This document shows, one piece after another, positions 44,341 through 52,485 of a DNA stretch of 64,000 nt (its first letter is position 1; each line of letters begins with the position of its first letter). The notes below the pieces were generated by a model. That model had not been told where the DNA came from, did not search any database, and saw nothing but the letters and a program-made list of their open reading frames with translations. Made by a program: the position numbers and the translations under genes. The stretch is from Nonomuraea rubra (GTDB lineage: Bacteria; Actinomycetota; Actinomycetes; Streptosporangiales; Streptosporangiaceae): contig NZ_JACHMI010000001.1 of NCBI RefSeq assembly GCF_014207985.1, forward strand, positions 7,547,001 to 7,611,000, in the 5' to 3' direction.

Positions 44341-44979
44341 ATGAGAACAGCACGGAACTTAGCACCCGCGGGCCTCGCGGCCGTGCTGGCACTGACCATG
44401 ACCCCCACCGCCGCCCAGGCACAGGCAGGCGCGCACGCTCAGGCAGGCGCGCAGGTCCAGGCAGGTGCCCGGGCTCTGCCGGTGGACTCGCAGGGCGGCT
44501 CCCCGGCGGCCGGGCTCACCGGCGCCGGCGTCAGCACGTCCGGCGGGGCGGTGCACGCCGCGCCCCAGGACGTCGCGTACCTGAGGGCGGCGCACCGCGG
44601 CCACCTCGCCGAGATCGCGGCGGGCAAGGCCGCGCTGGGCAAGTCCCGTGACCGGGACGTCCGCGGCATCGCCTGGCGGCTGATCCGCGACCACCGCAGG
44701 CTGGACGCGCGCCTGCGCGGGGTCGCCGACCGGCTGGACGTCCGCATCCCGGGTTCCCCCAGCGCCGAGCAGCGCCGCGATCTTCGTGCGGTGCTCTCCA
44801 GGTCCGGTCACCGTTTCGACCGCGCCTGGCTGCGGCTCCAGGCCCGCGCGCACGAGCACGCGCTCTGGCTGGGGCAGCGCGAGCTGCGGCGCGGGCACTC
44901 CAGGTGGGTGAAGGACCTGGCGCGCGACAGCGCCCCGGTGATCCGCCACCATCTCCGCGCGATCCGCGCCGAGATGTAG
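44341..44979 (+). CDS. Secreted DUF4142 protein
   Basis: A 212-residue secreted protein with a signal peptide (NLAPAGLAAVLALTMTPTAA, cleavage near AQAQAG). An Ala/Gln/Gly repeat region (AQAGAHAQAGAQVQAGA) precedes the DUF4142 helical domain (VAYLRAAHRGHLAEIAAGKA, IRDHRRLDARLRG, RAHEHALWLGQ). It lacks the lipobox cysteine of the 28618-29157 paralogue and is very Arg/His-rich. A GC hairpin follows it. Confidence 0.85.
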   Translation: MRTARNLAPAGLAAVLALTMTPTAAQAQAGAHAQAGAQVQAGARALPVDSQGGSPAAGLTGAGVSTSGGAVHAAPQDVAYLRAAHRGHLAEIAAGKAALGKSRDRDVRGIAWRLIRDHRRLDARLRGVADRLDVRIPGSPSAEQRRDLRAVLSRSGHRFDRAWLRLQARAHEHALWLGQRELRRGHSRWVKDLARDSAPVIRHHLRAIRAEM

Positions 44980-44993
44980 CCCCGTCCCCTGAT

Positions 44994-45014
44994 CCGACCG
45001 GCCCAGCCGGTCGG
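44994..45014. terminator. Hairpin after DUF4142 gene
   Basis: A 9-bp perfect stem, ccgaccggc with gccggtcgg, and a 3-base loop begin 15 bases after the stop. It fits a terminator for the plus-strand gene. Confidence 0.7.
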
Positions 45015-45063
45015 CAACCGTGCCCGGACCCGGCGCCGCCCCGGGGGTCACCATGCCCCCGCG

Positions 45064-45084
45064 GCGGCCCGGGCTCCGGGCCGC
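45064..45084. terminator. Hairpin at the end of the peptide-catabolism operon
   Basis: gcggcccgg and ccgggccgc form a 9-bp stem around a 3-base loop abutting the aldehyde dehydrogenase stop (45084-45086) on the minus strand. It would terminate the eight-gene operon. Confidence 0.65.
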
Positions 45085-46613
45085 TACGGGCGGATGATCG
45101 CCATCCTGGTGACGGTCAGTTCCTCGATCGCGAACCGCGGCCCCTCACGTCCCGCCCCCGAGTCCTTCACCCCTCCGTACGGCATGTTGTCGGCCCTGAA
45201 CCCCGGCACGTCGTTGACCACCACCCCGCCCGCCTCGATCCGCTCGATCGCCGCGAACGCCGTGGCCAGCGAGCGCGTGAACACCGCCGCGTGCAGGCCG
45301 TACCTGGACCTGTTGACCGCGGCGAAGGCGGCGTCGAGGTCCGGCACCTGGCGTACGCACACGACGGGCCCGAAGATCTCCTCGTCCCAGGCGGCGGCCC
45401 CGTCCGGCACCCCGGACAGCACCGTCGGCGCGATGGCGCGCCCGTCGCGGTGCCCGCCCGCCATCACGCCGGCCCCGGAGGCGGCGATCCACTCCAGTAC
45501 GCGGCCGGCGGCGGCCTCGTCGATCAGCGGGGCGACCCGCGTCTCCGGCAGCCGGGGGTCGCCGACGGCGACGCTCTTGACCCGTTCGGCCAGCAACGGC
45601 AGGAACCGCACCGCCACGGGCTCCTCGACCAGCACCCGCTGCACGGAGATGCACGCCTGGCCGGAGGCGTAGTAGCCGCCGCGCACGACCGCGTCGGCGG
45701 CGGCCTCGAGGTCGGCGTCGGCCGCGACCACGAGGGCCGCGTTCGAGCCCAGCTCCAGCAGCACCTTCGTGGGGGCGGCGGCCCGCGCGATGGCGTGGCC
45801 CGCGGCGGCGGAGCCGGTGAACGACACCGCGCCGATCCGCCGGTCCTCCACCAGCGTGCGGCCCACCTCGACGCCGCCGGTGACGACCTGCACGGCGGCG
45901 GGCGGCAGCGCGTCCCTGAGCAGGTGGGCGAGCCAGAGCGTGGCCAGCGGGGTCGCGGGCGCGGGCTTGACGATCACCGGGCAGCCGGCCGCCACCGCTG
46001 GGGCGATCTTGTGGGCGGCGAGGAGGAGCGGGTAGTTGAAGCCGGTGATGCCGACGACGACGCCGATCGGCCGGCGCGTCCAGAACCCGATCAGGCCCTC
46101 GCCGGACGGGAGCAGGTCGAGCGGCACGGTCTCGCCGTGCAGCCTGGCGACCTCCTCGGCGGCGGTGGCGAGTGTCAGGAGTGTCCTGGCCACCTCGACC
46201 CGGCAGTCCACCAGGGGCTTGCCGGTTTCGAGCACGAGCAGCCGCTCGAACTCCTCCCGCCTGTCGCGCAAGGTGTCGTGGGCGGCCATGAGGGCGGTGC
46301 GGCGGGCGTGTGAGGGGAGCGCGGCCATGGCGGGGGCCGCGGCGATCGCCTCGTCCACGGCCCTGGCGGCGTGCGCGGCCGTTCCGAGCGGGGCGGTGGC
46401 CACCGTGGAGCCGTCGTAGGGGAAGATCACGTCGCTGGTGGCGGCGGTCTCCACCCAGCCGGCGCCGATGGGCAGACCGGCGGGCAGGCCGGTGAGCAGG
46501 TTGATGGGCCGGTCCGTGGGCCCCTCGGAGGGCCGATTCGCAGGCTGGTCCGTGGTCCGGTCTGCGGGCCGGTCGGTGGGCCGGTCGGTGGGCCGGGTCT
46601 GGTCGAAGGTCAT
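45084..46613 (-). CDS. NAD(P)-dependent aldehyde dehydrogenase
   Basis: A 509-residue ALDH. Residues 1-50 are an unusual (P)(T)DRP repeat tract, and the normal domain begins about residue 60. The catalytic Glu lies in LLELGSNAALVV and the nucleophile Cys in ASGQACISVQRV; EIFGPVVCVRQV and VNDVPGFRADNMPYGGVKDS are family hallmarks. The C-terminal signature is like that of GapN/phosphonoacetaldehyde-type ALDHs. It oxidises an aldehyde, presumably from the imported compound. Its ATG overlaps the P1 peptidase stop (ATGA), so it is the last gene of the operon. Confidence 0.9.
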   Translation of the reverse strand: MTFDQTRPTDRPTDRPADRTTDQPANRPSEGPTDRPINLLTGLPAGLPIGAGWVETAATSDVIFPYDGSTVATAPLGTAAHAARAVDEAIAAAPAMAALPSHARRTALMAAHDTLRDRREEFERLLVLETGKPLVDCRVEVARTLLTLATAAEEVARLHGETVPLDLLPSGEGLIGFWTRRPIGVVVGITGFNYPLLLAAHKIAPAVAAGCPVIVKPAPATPLATLWLAHLLRDALPPAAVQVVTGGVEVGRTLVEDRRIGAVSFTGSAAAGHAIARAAAPTKVLLELGSNAALVVAADADLEAAADAVVRGGYYASGQACISVQRVLVEEPVAVRFLPLLAERVKSVAVGDPRLPETRVAPLIDEAAAGRVLEWIAASGAGVMAGGHRDGRAIAPTVLSGVPDGAAAWDEEIFGPVVCVRQVPDLDAAFAAVNRSRYGLHAAVFTRSLATAFAAIERIEAGGVVVNDVPGFRADNMPYGGVKDSGAGREGPRFAIEELTVTRMAIIRP

Positions 46614-47872
46614 GGTCGGCTCCGCAGTGCGCTCGGGAAGACGTCCAGGTAGGCAGGGGCGCCCGCGCGTCCGGTGGCGGACAGGACGGCGTCCGCGACG
46701 GCGCGGCTGAACACGTCCGCGGCGGCGGCGAGGAGGTCCTGGAGCGTGTCGTGGGCCGGGGCGGGGCGGGTGCAGGTGGCCAGGCCGAAGATGGTGTCGC
46801 CGTCGGTCATGGTGTGGGCCGGTCTGATGGCCCTGGCGAGGCCGTCGTGGGCGACCGCGGCCAGCTTGCCGCACTGGGCCTTGGTGAGGGTGCGGTCGGT
46901 GGCCACGACGCCGATCGTGGTGTTGAAGGAGGGGGTGTTGGCGGGGCTCCAGGCGCGGGCCTCCTCCGGGGCCGGGGGGCCGAGGTGGTCGAACTCGCCC
47001 GGCAGGCCGTATCTGGCGCCCGCGAGGGTGGCGTCCAGGGGGTCGAGGACGGATCCTACGGCGTTCACGATGGCCAGGGCGGCGACGGTGGTGCCGTCGG
47101 GGAGGACGGCGCTCGCGGTGCCCGTCCCGCCTGCCAGGCCGCCCGCCATGGCGCCGGTCCCGGCCCCGACGGACCCCCTCACCGCTCCCCGGTGACAGGC
47201 CACGCCCGCGCCTGCCTCACCGTCCGGGGCCGGGGTCCTCTCGGGGTGAAGGGCGGGAGAAGCGGCGGCGGGCGAGCCGAGCGCCGCGCTGCCGGAGACG
47301 CCGGCGGCGCCGCCACCGTTGACGGCGGCGGCGCTGGTGGTGGCGGCGCTGGTGGTGGCGCTGGTGGTGGCGCTGGTGGTGGCGCTGGTGGTGGCGCTGG
47401 TGGTGGCGCTGGTGGTGGCGGCGTTGGTTACGGGGGCGCCGGTGGCGGCGTCGTAGGCGGCGGTGCCGAGGGTGGCGTCGGGGACGGCGCGGAAGGTGCC
47501 GCCGCGGCCCAGGTCGAAGATGACCGCCGCCGGCACGATCGGCACCACCCCGCCCTCCACCGGAAACCCCACCCCCGCGTCAGCGAGCCGCGCCATCACC
47601 CCGCACGCGGCCGACAGCCCGAACGCGCTCCCGCCCGACAGCACCACGGCGTGCACCCGCTCCACCAGGTTCCGCGGATCCAGCAGCTCCGTCTCGCGGG
47701 TCCCAGGGGCGGCCCCCCGCACGTCCACCCCCGCCACGGCCCCTCCGGCAGGAGCGAGGACGACGGTGGTGCCGGTGCGGAAGCCGTGCCCGACGCGCCG
47801 GGCGTGGCCCACGCGCAGCCCCGCCACGTCCACCAGCGAGTTCGTCGCCCCGGCCCGCATGGCGGGCACCAT
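46610..47872 (-). CDS. P1-family (S58, DmpA-type) aminopeptidase
   Basis: A 420-residue Ntn-like hydrolase that self-cleaves before a conserved nucleophile in the NTTIGVVATD segment (317-326); GFRTGTTVVL, VVLSGGSAFGLSAACGVM and HTMTDGDTIFGLAT are also family features. Characterised relatives remove N-terminal L-amino acids, D-amino acid esters or beta-amino acids from peptides. Residues 151-222 are an inserted low-complexity tract (ATTS units, then Ala/Gly/Pro-rich) ahead of the glycine-rich VGAGTGAMAGG. The start overlaps the M20 stop (TGATG). It likely processes the peptide imported by this operon. Confidence 0.85.
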   Translation of the reverse strand: MVPAMRAGATNSLVDVAGLRVGHARRVGHGFRTGTTVVLAPAGGAVAGVDVRGAAPGTRETELLDPRNLVERVHAVVLSGGSAFGLSAACGVMARLADAGVGFPVEGGVVPIVPAAVIFDLGRGGTFRAVPDATLGTAAYDAATGAPVTNAATTSATTSATTSATTSATTSATTSAATTSAAAVNGGGAAGVSGSAALGSPAAASPALHPERTPAPDGEAGAGVACHRGAVRGSVGAGTGAMAGGLAGGTGTASAVLPDGTTVAALAIVNAVGSVLDPLDATLAGARYGLPGEFDHLGPPAPEEARAWSPANTPSFNTTIGVVATDRTLTKAQCGKLAAVAHDGLARAIRPAHTMTDGDTIFGLATCTRPAPAHDTLQDLLAAAADVFSRAVADAVLSATGRAGAPAYLDVFPSALRSRP

Positions 47873-49050
47873 CAGTGGTCCCCGTTCAGGAACCGCCTGG
47901 CGGCCTCCGCGAACACCCGCGTGCACCGCACGATCTCCGCCACCTCCACGAACTCGTCGGCCTGGTGCGCGATCCACTTCCCGCCGGGCCCGTACACCAC
48001 CGACGGCACCCCGCCCCAGTGCGTCAGGACGGTCCCGTCCGTGGTGCCGGGCACCCCGCCGTAGACCGGCTCCTCGCCCGTCACGGCGCGATGGGCGGCG
48101 GCGAGCGCGGCGACCACCGGGTCCGAGCGCGGCACGTCCACCGGCGGCCGGTCCACCAGCACCGACACCTCCACCGAGATCCCCTCGTCACGGGCCAGCT
48201 CGGCCACCCGGTCGGCGATCTCCTTGTGGTCGGCGCCCGGCACGGTGCGTACGTCCACGAAGACGGAGGCGACGGCCGGGATCACGTTGACCTGCTCCTC
48301 GGAGCCGGCCCGCAGCACGGTCGGTGTCACGTACACCTCGCCGAGGTGCTCGTGCGCCGGGTGGCGCCGCTGCAGTTCGTCCTGCAGCGAGCGCAGCCCG
48401 GCCAGCAGGGTGCCCGCGGCGGCGATGGGGTTGCGGCCGTGCTGGGGCATGGCGCCGTGGGCCATCCTGCCGGTGAGGTCCACGCGCAGCCGCAGCGCGC
48501 CCTTGGCGACGGCGCAGATCTCGCCCGCCTCGGGTTCGGCCACGATGGCGCCGTCCACGTCGGAGGCGAGGCCGGAGGAGACGAAGTGGTGCGCGCCGAG
48601 CATGAGGCCCTCCTCGTCGGCCAGCGCGCACACCTTGACGCGGCCCGGGAACGTTCCCGCGAGCTGCAGGGCGCGGGTGGCGTAGAGGGTGGCGGCCAGG
48701 CCGGACTTCATGTCGGCGCTGCCCCGCCCCCACAGCTTGCCGTCGCGGATCTCCCCGCCGAACGGGTCCACGGTCCAGGAGGACAGGTCGCCCTCGGTGA
48801 CGACGTCCGTGTGGCCCTCGAACATGAGGGTCGGCCCGGGCCCGCCGCCGCCCTCGACGACGGCGACGACGTTCGGCCGGCCGGGCGCGGCCTCGTACAC
48901 GACGGGGTCCCAGCCCCACTCCCGCATCCGCGCCTCGACGAGCTCGGCGGCGGGCCGCTCGCAGCGGCCGCGCGCCGGGTCGTTGGTGCTGGGGATGCGG
49001 ACCAGCGCCTGCGTGAACTCCACCACTCCATCGGCGTCGACTTCGATCAC
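47872..49050 (-). CDS. M20-family metallopeptidase / deacylase (ArgE/DapE type)
   Basis: A 392-residue cocatalytic zinc hydrolase with ligands in LMFEGHTDVV (His, Asp), GRGSADMKSG (Asp) and LADEEG (the Glu-Glu pair), plus a dimerisation insert and C-terminal histidine region. The family removes acyl groups from amino acids or cleaves dipeptides. The GTG start overlaps the preceding ATPase stop (GTGA) with GGAGGG upstream. With the P1 enzyme downstream it supplies the hydrolytic half of the operon. Confidence 0.9.
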   Translation of the reverse strand: MIEVDADGVVEFTQALVRIPSTNDPARGRCERPAAELVEARMREWGWDPVVYEAAPGRPNVVAVVEGGGGPGPTLMFEGHTDVVTEGDLSSWTVDPFGGEIRDGKLWGRGSADMKSGLAATLYATRALQLAGTFPGRVKVCALADEEGLMLGAHHFVSSGLASDVDGAIVAEPEAGEICAVAKGALRLRVDLTGRMAHGAMPQHGRNPIAAAGTLLAGLRSLQDELQRRHPAHEHLGEVYVTPTVLRAGSEEQVNVIPAVASVFVDVRTVPGADHKEIADRVAELARDEGISVEVSVLVDRPPVDVPRSDPVVAALAAAHRAVTGEEPVYGGVPGTTDGTVLTHWGGVPSVVYGPGGKWIAHQADEFVEVAEIVRCTRVFAEAARRFLNGDH

Positions 49051-49847
49051 AGCAGTCCCTCCAGAGTCGGTACGGCCGCAAGCAGCGCCTGCGTGTACGG
49101 GTGGGCGGGCGCGGCCCAGACGTCGTCCACGGGCCCGGTCTCCACGATCTCGCCCTGGCTCATGACCGCGACCGTCTCGCACACGTGCCGTACGACGGAC
49201 AGGTCGTGCGAGACGAACACGAGCGTGAGCCCCAGCTCGTCCACCAGGTCTGCCAGCAGGTTGAGTATCTGCCCCCGCACGGAGACGTCCAGGGCGCTGA
49301 CGGGCTCGTCGGCGACCAGCACCTTCGGCCGGGGCGCGAGCGCGCGGGCGATGGCGACGCGCTGCCGCTGCCCGCCGGAGAACTGGTGCGGGTACCGATC
49401 GGCGGCCGTGGCGGGCAGCCCGACCGCGTCGAGCAGCTCCGCCACCCGGTCGCCGGCGGGCAGGCCGAGGGCCACCAGCGGCTCGGCGACGAGGTCGCGC
49501 ACGCGCATGCGCGGGTCGAGCGAGCTCATCGGGTCCTGGAAGACGATCTGGAGGTTCTCGCGCAGGAAGCGCAGCCGGCGTTCCGGCCTGCCGGTGATCT
49601 CCTGGCCGTCGAAGCGGATGGTGCCGCCGGTGGGCTGGTCGAGGGCGCAGAGCAGGCGCAGCAGGGTGGACTTGCCGGAGCCGGACTCGCCGACGATGCC
49701 GTAGCGCTCGCCCCGGCGCACGGTCAGGGAGACCTCGCGCAGGGCGTGCACGGCGGCTCCCGGCCTGGTGAGCGAGGTGCGGGGGCGGCGGTAGGTCCGG
49801 CTCACCCCGTCGACCTCAATCAGCGGGGTGCCAGCATGCGTAGGCAT
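49047..49847 (-). CDS. Oligopeptide ABC transporter ATPase (DppF/OppF type)
   Basis: A 266-residue ATPase with Walker A GESGSGKST, Q-loop near LQIVFQDPMSSLDPRMRV, signature HQFSGGQRQRVAIARA, Walker B VLVADEPVSALD and the H-loop VSHDLSVVRH. This is the second ATPase of the importer. It overlaps the DppD-type gene by 32 bases and the M20 gene by four. Confidence 0.92.
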   Translation of the reverse strand: MPTHAGTPLIEVDGVSRTYRRPRTSLTRPGAAVHALREVSLTVRRGERYGIVGESGSGKSTLLRLLCALDQPTGGTIRFDGQEITGRPERRLRFLRENLQIVFQDPMSSLDPRMRVRDLVAEPLVALGLPAGDRVAELLDAVGLPATAADRYPHQFSGGQRQRVAIARALAPRPKVLVADEPVSALDVSVRGQILNLLADLVDELGLTLVFVSHDLSVVRHVCETVAVMSQGEIVETGPVDDVWAAPAHPYTQALLAAVPTLEGLL

Positions 49848-50730
49848 GGCCGTCTCCTGTCAGGGCGGGAGTCGTCTCGCAGGTGAGGGTGGCGTGCGGG
49901 CAGCGGTTGCGGAAGACGCAGCCGCTGGGGAAGCGGCCCGCCGGGGGCACGCTGCCGGCGATGGTGGGCAGGCGGGTGCCGCGCGGGGTGAGCCTGGAGG
50001 CGGCCAGCAGGCCCTGCGTGTAGCGGTGGCGGGGCCGGGTGAAGACCTCGCGGAGCGTGCCCGACTCGACGACGCGGCCGCCGTACATGACCAGGACCCG
50101 CTCGCACATGGCGGCGACCACGGCCAGGTCGTGGGTGATGAACAGCAGCGCGGGCGCGACCTCGGCGATCAGGTCGAGCATCTGCTTCTGCACGGTGACG
50201 TCGAGCGCGGTGGTGGGCTCGTCGCAGATGAGCAGCCCGGGGTTGTTGGCCAGGGCGATGGCGAGCATGACGCGCTGGCGCTGGCCGCCGGAGAGCTGGT
50301 GCGGGTACGCGCGGGCGAGCTGGGCCGGCTCGGGCAGCCGTACGCGCTCCAGCAGCTCGATCGAGCGCCGGTGGGCCTCCTGGCGGGGGCGGCCGTGCAG
50401 GGTCATGACCTCGGCGACCTGGGCGCCGATCCGCATGAGCGGGTTGAGCGCGGTCATGGGCTCCTGGAAGACCATGGACAGCTCGCGGCCCCGCAGGCTC
50501 TTCAGCCGGCTCTCCGGCACGCCCACCAGGTCGTGGTCGCCCAGCCTGGCCAGTCCGGAGGCGGTGACGCCTTCGGGGAGCAGGCCCATGAGCGACAGCG
50601 CGGTGAGCGACTTGCCGGAGCCGGACTCGCCGATCAGCCCGACCCGCTCGCCGGGCGCGATGGCGAAGGAGACGTCGCGGACCAGCTCGACGGTGTCCGC
50701 GCGGACGGTCAGGCCGTCAACCTTCAGCAC
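49816..50730 (-). CDS. Oligopeptide ABC transporter ATPase (DppD/OppD type)
   Basis: A 304-residue ATPase with Walker A GESGSGKSLTA, signature HQLSGGQRQRVMLAIALA, Walker B LLICDEPTTALD and the DppD-type C-terminal oligo_HPY cysteine motif FRNRCPHATLTCE, which in relatives binds a 4Fe-4S cluster. It starts 14 bases inside the upstream permease gene. Confidence 0.93.
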   Translation of the reverse strand: MLKVDGLTVRADTVELVRDVSFAIAPGERVGLIGESGSGKSLTALSLMGLLPEGVTASGLARLGDHDLVGVPESRLKSLRGRELSMVFQEPMTALNPLMRIGAQVAEVMTLHGRPRQEAHRRSIELLERVRLPEPAQLARAYPHQLSGGQRQRVMLAIALANNPGLLICDEPTTALDVTVQKQMLDLIAEVAPALLFITHDLAVVAAMCERVLVMYGGRVVESGTLREVFTRPRHRYTQGLLAASRLTPRGTRLPTIAGSVPPAGRFPSGCVFRNRCPHATLTCETTPALTGDGHAYACWHPAD

Positions 50731-51550
50731 GGATCCTCCTGAGCTTGGGGTCGAGGTGGTCGCGCAGGCCGTCGCCGAGGAGGTTGAAGCCGAGCACGGC
50801 CACGGCGATCGCGATCCCCGGCCACAGCGCCAGGCGCGGGGTGGAGAAGAGCAGTTCCTGCGACTCCTGCAGCATGCGCCCCCACGACGGGATCGGCGGG
50901 CGGGTGCCGAAGCCGAGGAACGACAGCGCCGCCTCGGCCAGGATCGCGATCGCGAACGACACCGACGCCTGCACGATCAGCATGGAGCCGATGTTCGGCA
51001 GCACGTGCCGTACGGCGATGGCGGGCCCGCGCCGCCCGGCGGCCCTGGCGGCCAGGATGTAGTCGGTCACCATGACCTGGAGCGTGGCGGCGCGGGCCAC
51101 GCGGGCGAACGCGGGCACGGTGGCCACCCCGATGGCGATCATCGCGGTGAGCGTGCCCGGCCCGTACACCGCGCCGAGCATGACGGCCAGCAGCAGCGCG
51201 GGGAAGGCGAACACGAGGTCGTTGACCCGCATGATCAGCTCGGACAGCCAGCCGCGCGGCGTCATCCCGGCGACCACGCCGAGCGGGGTGCCGAGGACGG
51301 CGGCGATGCCGACCGCGACGATGCCGACGTAGAGGGTGGTGCGGGCGCCGACCATGAGCTGGCTGAAGGTGTCGCGGCCGAACTTGTCGGCGCCGAGCGG
51401 GTAGCCGCCGCCGGGCTCGCGCAGCTTGCGGGCGGCGTCCACGAGGGTGGGGTCGTGCGGCGTCCAGAAGAACGAGACGACCGCGGCGAGGGCGACGAGC
51501 CCGACGAGGGTGCCGCCCACCACCAGCGCCACGTTCGGACGGGGTCTCAT
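50717..51550 (-). CDS. Oligopeptide ABC transporter permease (DppC/OppC type)
   Basis: A 277-residue membrane protein with about six helices, the DppC N-terminal segment HPLGADKFGRD-like (YPLGADKFGRDTFSQLM) and an EAA loop containing AARAAGRRGPAIAVRHVLPN. It pairs with the DppB-type permease to form the channel. Overlaps its neighbours on both sides by 4-14 bases. Confidence 0.92.
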   Translation of the reverse strand: MRPRPNVALVVGGTLVGLVALAAVVSFFWTPHDPTLVDAARKLREPGGGYPLGADKFGRDTFSQLMVGARTTLYVGIVAVGIAAVLGTPLGVVAGMTPRGWLSELIMRVNDLVFAFPALLLAVMLGAVYGPGTLTAMIAIGVATVPAFARVARAATLQVMVTDYILAARAAGRRGPAIAVRHVLPNIGSMLIVQASVSFAIAILAEAALSFLGFGTRPPIPSWGRMLQESQELLFSTPRLALWPGIAIAVAVLGFNLLGDGLRDHLDPKLRRIRAEG

Positions 51551-52485
51551 CGCAGCCTCGGGTCGAGCAGGTGGTAGGCCACGTCCACCACGAAGTTGAT
51601 CAGCAGCACGGCGGCCACCAGCACCATCACCACGCCTTGGACGAGCAGCAGGTCACGCCCGGCGACGCCGTTGAGCAGCAGGTCGCCGAGGCCGGGGATG
51701 ACGAAGACCCGCTCGACCACGACCGCGCCGATGAGCAGCGTGGCCAGTTGCAGGCCGAGCACGGTGACGACGGGGACGGAGGCGTTGCGCAGCCCGTGCC
51801 GCCACAGCGCGCCGGTGCTGCCGCGGCCCTTGGCGCGGGCGGTGCGCAGGTAGTCCTCGCGCATGACGTCGAGCACGGCGCTGCGCACGTAACGGGTGAG
51901 CACGGCGCCCTGCACCAGGCCGAGCGACAGCCACGGCAGCAGCAGGCCGCGCAGCCACTCCCCCGGGTCTTCGGCGATGGGCACGTAACCGCCGGACGGC
52001 AGCACCTGGGCCTGCACCGCGAACACGAACACCAGCAGGATCCCGGCCAGGAACGCGGGGACGGCGATGCCGAGCTGGCTGGCCGCGCTGATCGCGGCGC
52101 CGAGGGGGTTGCGGTGGTGCACGGCGGCGAACGTGCCCAGCGGCACGGCCAGCACCAGGGCCACGACCATGCCGCCGAGCACGAGCACGGCGGTGACGCC
52201 GAGCCGTTCGGAGATCTGCGGGCCGATGGGGGCGCTGGTCACGTACGAGGTGCCGAAGTCGCCCTGGGCCAGCCCGCCGAACCAGTCGAGGAACTGCACG
52301 CCGGGCGGCCGGTCGGTGCCGAACTGGCGGCGCAGCTCGGCCACCGCCTCGGGGGTGGCGTTGACGCCGAGCGCGATCTCGGCCGGGTCGCCGGGCAGCA
52401 GCGCCATGAACGCGAACACCGCCACGGCGGCCACGGCGGTGCTCGCGAGCAGCACCGCCAGCCGCTTGAGGAGGTACAGGATCAC
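51547..52485 (-). CDS. Oligopeptide ABC transporter permease (DppB/OppB type)
   Basis: A 312-residue membrane protein. The N-terminal helix (YLLKRLAVLLASTAVAAVAV) and LLPGDPAEIALG are typical of DppB, and the EAA loop is seen as YLRTARAKGRGSTGALWRHG. GTG start overlaps the binding-protein stop (GTGA). It forms the translocation pore with the DppC-type permease. Confidence 0.92.
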   Translation of the reverse strand: MILYLLKRLAVLLASTAVAAVAVFAFMALLPGDPAEIALGVNATPEAVAELRRQFGTDRPPGVQFLDWFGGLAQGDFGTSYVTSAPIGPQISERLGVTAVLVLGGMVVALVLAVPLGTFAAVHHRNPLGAAISAASQLGIAVPAFLAGILLVFVFAVQAQVLPSGGYVPIAEDPGEWLRGLLLPWLSLGLVQGAVLTRYVRSAVLDVMREDYLRTARAKGRGSTGALWRHGLRNASVPVVTVLGLQLATLLIGAVVVERVFVIPGLGDLLLNGVAGRDLLLVQGVVMVLVAAVLLINFVVDVAYHLLDPRLR

